Assembly: GCA_016283095.1 (NCBI GenBank)
Contig: JAEEMG010000073.1
Coordinates: 1-64,000, forward strand
Source of the DNA: Paludibacteraceae bacterium
GTDB lineage: Bacteria; Bacteroidota; Bacteroidia; Bacteroidales; Paludibacteraceae
Length of the DNA stretch: 64,000 nt
Direction of reading: 5' to 3'
In this document: positions 61,142-64,000 of the stretch, piece by piece
Numbering within the stretch: position 1 is the first letter of the stretch
How the letters are laid out: every line of letters begins with the position of its first letter
The notes under the pieces: generated by a model
Databases searched by the model: none
Seen by the model: only the letters and a program-made list of their open reading frames with translations
Told to the model about the DNA's origin: nothing
Program-made: the position numbers and the translations under genes

Positions 61142-63676
61142 ATGACAATAAAAAAAATTCTTTCACTTTTATTCTATCTATCAAGTCTTTTGAGTGCGGT
61201 GGCGCAGGGCTACACTATCAAGGGTAGGGTTGTGGACGCCAAGACTGGAGAAACAATACCATTCGCGAATGTGGAATTGAAATCAGCAGACGGGTCAAAG
61301 GTAGAGCATGGCTTGTTTACTGGTGATGACGGACGTTTCGTGATGGAAAATGTAGCTGAAAATAATTATCAGCTTGTCATCTCCTTTATGGGATATAATG
61401 ATTATAACGGAAAAATCACACCTGAAATTCTAAAACGTAAGGGTGGAGCCCATTTCACAATCAAATTGCGTGAAGACGTTGCTCTTTTGAGTCAGGTGGA
61501 GATTGTCGGTAACCGCTCGCAAATGCAGATGGATGTTGACAAGAAAACATTTTTGGTCAATGAAGGTGCTGCTTCTGTAGGAGTGTCAGCTACCGACGTA
61601 CTTCGTGATATCCCTACTGTGGATGTGGATATGGAAGGAAATATCTCTTTACGTAATAATGAGAATGTGGAGGTGTTCATCAACGGAAGAAGTGTCGGCC
61701 TTTCTGGTGATGCTCAGGGAGAGTTGCTTGAACAGTTTCCAGCTGGAAGTATTGAAAAAATCGAGGTTATCACCAATCCATCATCTAAATATTCAGCTGA
61801 AGGATCTGCGGGAATCATTAATATTGTGATGAAACAGGACGTTCCAGCAGGAGTGTTTGGAAATGTTACAGCCGGACTTTCATATCCGTCTGAGGGAAAA
61901 TTGGGAGGTAATCTTGGAGCTTCTGTAAATATCACAAAAAACAAGTGGACTATTCTGTCTTCATTAGGATACCAGCGTCGTACATTCAGAGGTACTTCTG
62001 ATATTGATCGTGAACAATATTTGAACAGGGGCACTGAAATCGATAGTGTCTACAATGTGACAGAAGGTGGAAGAGACTTTGTTATGAATTCATATTTTGC
62101 CCGACTTGGTCTGGATTACAAGATAAATGATAAAAACAGAGTGGGATTCTCAGGCGTCTTATCTCTTGGAAAAAACAGAAGAAACGAAGACTTTGATTAT
62201 AATTTCGGTAGAATAGAGAATGGAGAAAGAATAGATACATCGTATTCGAGAAGAACAGCGTCGGCACAAAGCCCTCGAAACATGTATACGTTGAAGTTTG
62301 ATTACACACATACATTCAGAGAAAATACAGAACTTACATTCCTTGCACAGACGTCGTGCAATAGCCAGAATCACGATGTGACTTACTATCAGTCACGTTA
62401 CGATATGTCGAACCAACTTTTGAACTATTCAGAGCAGAATCAGACAAATGACCGCTCAATACGCAAGAATCAGTTTGCGATTGATTATACTTCACCTGTA
62501 GGAAAATTAAGCAAATTGGAATTGGGTATCAATATCGACATGACAAATGAGAGAAACAACGCTATGAGTTTTCATCGTAGTGACAAAGCGGATCCATTTG
62601 TGGAGCAGGAGAATCTGACAAATGATTTCGAGTACATTCAGAATGTGTATGCGTGGTATGGAATGTGGAGTGGAAAAGTGAAAAGACTGGGATATAAGGT
62701 AGGATTACGTGGTGAATTGTCGGACATCTCATGGAAGCAACACAATACAGGAGCTTATGATGATCTTGACTTGTATGGAAATTTGTTCCCATCATTGTTC
62801 CTATCATACAGTATTACAGAAAATGACGAGTTGCAATTCAGTGCGATTCGAAGAATATCACGTCCGCGAGGATTCCGATTAAATCCTAATCCTAATATGT
62901 CGGATTCAACAAACATCAGTTACGGTAACCCAGATTTGCATCCGGAGGAGGCTTTTTCTGGTGAGATGAATTATCTTCACACCACTGAGAAAGGACACGT
63001 TTATACTGTTTCCGCTTATTATAAGTTCACAGATGATGTGGTGGAGCAATATAGTTGGACAGAGGTGTCGGACAATACGGCGATATTGAAAAGCACATTT
63101 GCCAATCTGAACCGTTCTCATTCGACGGGATTGGAATTTATCGCAAAAAACAAATTTAAGGCGGTTACCTTTACAACCAATGTGAATTTCTATTACTACA
63201 ATCTTGTAGGAGGAGAATCATCAATAGAAATAGCCGATTCAGAAGGTGTATTGAAGAAAAGAATGTTGACATTGAAACAGCGTAACGGATTCAGTTGGGA
63301 TTTGAAGGAAGGAATAGATTTCCGTTTGCCTAAGGCAATTACAGGACAGTTTACATTCAATTACCGTTCACCAAGAGTTGCGGCTCAGGGAAAGAATATG
63401 AACACATTCTTCATGAACATAGGATTTAAGAAACAGTTCATGGACAACAGATTATCGTTGTCGTTCAACGTTAGAGATATTCTCAATTCCAACAAGCGAA
63501 AGAGAGAGACATGGTCTGATTCTTTCTATCAGGTGTCAAAAACCACTCGTAATGGAAGAACATTTAATTTGACTGCTTCTTATTCATTCGGAAACAATCA
63601 TCACAAGAGTGGCAAAAAGAAGGGCAAAGATGGAAAAGTAGACATGGATGACGATATGAATTTTGAAGATTTTTAA
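61142..63676 (+). CDS. TonB-dependent receptor-like outer-membrane protein
   Basis: 844 residues. A signal peptide (MTIKKILSLLFYLSSLLSAV, ends VAQG) is followed by a carboxypeptidase-regulatory-like domain (YTIKGRVVDAKTGETIPFAN), a plug (VEIVGNRSQMQMDVDKKTFL, NPSSKYSAEGSAGIINIVMK) and a large beta-barrel of the outer-membrane beta-barrel family 3 type. The protein ends with an unusual hydrophilic tail of about 30 residues (GKKKGKDGKVDMDDDMNFED) after the expected terminal strand. Substrate unknown; no SusD-like partner follows. Confidence 0.88.
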   Translation: MTIKKILSLLFYLSSLLSAVAQGYTIKGRVVDAKTGETIPFANVELKSADGSKVEHGLFTGDDGRFVMENVAENNYQLVISFMGYNDYNGKITPEILKRKGGAHFTIKLREDVALLSQVEIVGNRSQMQMDVDKKTFLVNEGAASVGVSATDVLRDIPTVDVDMEGNISLRNNENVEVFINGRSVGLSGDAQGELLEQFPAGSIEKIEVITNPSSKYSAEGSAGIINIVMKQDVPAGVFGNVTAGLSYPSEGKLGGNLGASVNITKNKWTILSSLGYQRRTFRGTSDIDREQYLNRGTEIDSVYNVTEGGRDFVMNSYFARLGLDYKINDKNRVGFSGVLSLGKNRRNEDFDYNFGRIENGERIDTSYSRRTASAQSPRNMYTLKFDYTHTFRENTELTFLAQTSCNSQNHDVTYYQSRYDMSNQLLNYSEQNQTNDRSIRKNQFAIDYTSPVGKLSKLELGINIDMTNERNNAMSFHRSDKADPFVEQENLTNDFEYIQNVYAWYGMWSGKVKRLGYKVGLRGELSDISWKQHNTGAYDDLDLYGNLFPSLFLSYSITENDELQFSAIRRISRPRGFRLNPNPNMSDSTNISYGNPDLHPEEAFSGEMNYLHTTEKGHVYTVSAYYKFTDDVVEQYSWTEVSDNTAILKSTFANLNRSHSTGLEFIAKNKFKAVTFTTNVNFYYYNLVGGESSIEIADSEGVLKKRMLTLKQRNGFSWDLKEGIDFRLPKAITGQFTFNYRSPRVAAQGKNMNTFFMNIGFKKQFMDNRLSLSFNVRDILNSNKRKRETWSDSFYQVSKTTRNGRTFNLTASYSFGNNHHKSGKKKGKDGKVDMDDDMNFEDF

Positions 63677-63689
63677 TTCCGTCGGAGAA

Positions 63690-64000
63690 ATGAATATAGA
63701 GATAGAGAGGAAATTCTTAATGGCAGACGACTCCTGGCGTGCTGAAGCAGGCAAGGGCGTGCATTATGCCCAGGGATACCTCAACAAGAAAGGCAACACA
63801 GTGAGGGTGCGAGTTGCCGGAGAGAAAGGATACTTGACGATCAAGAGCAAGACACAGAGTTTCAGCCGTCTGGAGTTTGAGTATCAGATACCCCTTGGCG
63901 ACGCGAATGCCATGTTGGAGCTGAGCCAGACGCCGATAGTGGAGAAGTACCGTTATAAGATAAAGCGAGGCAATCACACGTGGGAGATAGACGAGTTTCT
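63690..64000 (+). CDS. CYTH domain protein (partial)
   Basis: 103 codons to the window edge. It starts MNIEIERKFLMADDSWRAEA, with the ExExK signature of the CYTH/triphosphate tunnel family, followed by YLNKKGNTVRVRVAGEKGYL and TIKSKTQSFSRLEFEYQIPL. The 3' end is beyond the window. In Bacteroidota this family includes inorganic triphosphatases and adenylate-cyclase-like proteins; activity cannot be stated. Confidence 0.85.
   Translation, partial: MNIEIERKFLMADDSWRAEAGKGVHYAQGYLNKKGNTVRVRVAGEKGYLTIKSKTQSFSRLEFEYQIPLGDANAMLELSQTPIVEKYRYKIKRGNHTWEIDEF

Noticed and set aside
63717-63977. Leftward 86-codon frame at the window edge
   Set aside because: Antisense to the CYTH-domain gene, which has the ExExK signature and a sensible start.

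Overview
The window reads as a chromosomal segment of a low-GC member of the Bacteroidota, most likely a Bacteroidales commensal. The evidence is the promoter type (TTTG, 19 bases, then TAnnTTTG, found exactly upstream of at least six genes), the lack of Shine-Dalgarno sites, and lineage-typical proteins: a GldA-like ABC ATPase, viroplasmin-type RNase H, BspA-like leucine-rich repeat proteins, a TonB-dependent receptor, a U32 peptidase-family TrhP and Bacteroidetes-type Hcp (TssD). The genus cannot be fixed from what is visible. No rRNA, tRNA or CRISPR array was recognised.

Layout. 1-4.0 kb: end of an unknown gene, then a leftward argE-like/rnhA/gldA-like run and an Rpn-family nuclease. 4.1-10.2 kb: an accessory island in which two near-duplicate BspA-like LRR genes and a direct repeat bracket a rightward operon of two TssD/Hcp proteins, one 354-residue putative membrane-acting effector, five tandem paralogous three-helix membrane proteins (best read as an immunity array) and a 15-base remnant of a sixth. 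10.2-16.3 kb: a heavy-metal RND efflux system (adaptor, pump, TolC protein), interrupted by a REP-like repeat cluster. 16.4-23 kb: a Fic protein with a striking iterated operator, a nitronate monooxygenase-like flavoprotein, a uracil-DNA glycosylase-family protein and an AddA/RecB-like helicase-nuclease. 24-34.4 kb: housekeeping (nadA, mazG, deoC, polyprenyl synthase, polA, dus, trhP, uvrC). Three perfect parS-like palindromes lie within 190 bases at the trhP/uvrC convergence. 34.4-46 kb: the rest of the uvrC operon (DnaJ-domain protein, plug-less outer-membrane barrel, 1010-residue TPR protein), a large modular secreted protein and a secreted glycosidase with a CBM6-like module. 46-54.3 kb: mscL, a HigBA toxin-antitoxin pair, a PHP phosphoesterase, a DUF695/RraB-like exported protein, a flippase, a decayed ATPase gene, a PH-like membrane protein, an M28 peptidase and a GPH-type sugar transporter. 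54.9-64 kb: a third LRR protein, a second REP-like cluster, argH-rsfS-ftsH, a TonB-dependent barrel protein and the start of a CYTH-domain protein.

The most interesting region is 4.98-9.07 kb. It looks like an orphan type VI secretion cargo module whose immunity genes have been amplified and shuffled. By the positive-inside rule, the variable loop of these membrane proteins faces the periplasm and the strictly conserved basic loop faces the cytoplasm. That is what would be expected if the proteins recognise variants of a pore-forming or otherwise membrane-inserting toxin. Other points of interest are the parS cluster, the Fic operator, and a dispersed hairpin repeat family with a compensatory base-pair change.
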